Both the position numbers and the translations under genes were made by a program. Source: Colidextribacter sp. OB.20 (GTDB lineage Bacteria > Bacillota > Clostridia > Oscillospirales > Oscillospiraceae). Taken from it: a stretch of DNA of 35,795 bases. Numbering within the stretch: the stretch's first letter is position 1; each line of letters begins with the position of its first letter. The notes beneath the pieces are model-generated. The model saw only the letters and a program-made list of their open reading frames with translations. It was not told where the DNA came from and did not search any database. Below are positions 35,715 to 35,795 of this stretch, one piece after another. The stretch spans positions 1 through 35,795 of the forward strand of contig NZ_QWKG01000043.1 of the NCBI RefSeq assembly GCF_009911595.1. The letters are read 5' to 3'.

Positions 35715-35795
35715 ATTGTCGTAAGCGTAAAATGTACCACCGCATATACAAGGGAATAGGAGAATGCAGATAATAGTCCCGAGAGGTCTTGAGAA

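Overview
The window looks like accessory DNA from a GC-rich gut Clostridia (Oscillospiraceae/Lachnospiraceae type). It is built around the processing half of a Tn1549-type integrative conjugative element (ICE). The host assignment is inference from gene families, codon use and the Tn1549-like gene order; no chromosomal marker is present.

Layout. (1) 1-3577: cargo or flank, with an ArsR-type regulator whose start is unclear, a nitroreductase divergent from an HxlR regulator, a radical SAM protein, and an unknown zinc-ribbon protein. The nitroreductase/hxlR and radical SAM promoters share a 23-bp motif (20/23 identical), suggesting one small regulon. (2) 3629-8179: ICE mobilisation block: candidate oriT, MOBP/VirD2-type relaxase, two small genes, an XRE regulator with three operator-like repeats, MobC, and a tandem DUF3849 protein. 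(3) 8188-18075 plus 26491-26604: two pieces of one giant ICE gene (LtrC-like N-terminus, MutS-I-like module, N6-methylase-like domain, SNF2/DEAH helicase). A TnpV gene is encoded inside it in another frame. (4) 18077-26493: an 8.4-kb element inserted in that giant gene. (5) 26594-35795: the rest of the ICE block on the minus strand (small protein, ArdC/YodL/DUF4316 protein, Cys-rich protein, topoisomerase III, small Cys protein, DUF4366, DUF4315, NlpC/P60), interrupted by a plus-strand Phd/RelE-type toxin-antitoxin pair.

The main discovery is the nested element. It carries a large serine recombinase preceded by an overlapping tnpW-like gene, its own relaxase, MobC and oriT-like region, and a cargo of hybrid cluster protein (hcp), a 4Fe-4S protein and a Crp/Fnr regulator. 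Its ends are imperfect inverted repeats flanking a TT/AA dinucleotide. Removing exactly 8415 bp rejoins codon 38 of the giant gene to the rest in frame and restores the family motif LYKYPYPEQL, so insertion site, polarity and excision product can be read directly from the sequence.

Working model: the small element is an integrative mobilizable element that splits the helicase/methylase gene of its carrier ICE and can restore it by excision. It has a relaxase and oriT core closely resembling those of the ICE, and it brings a nitrosative/redox-stress module. In that module one perfect 16-bp palindrome lies near -41.5 of the ferredoxin-hcp promoter and just downstream of the regulator's own promoter start.
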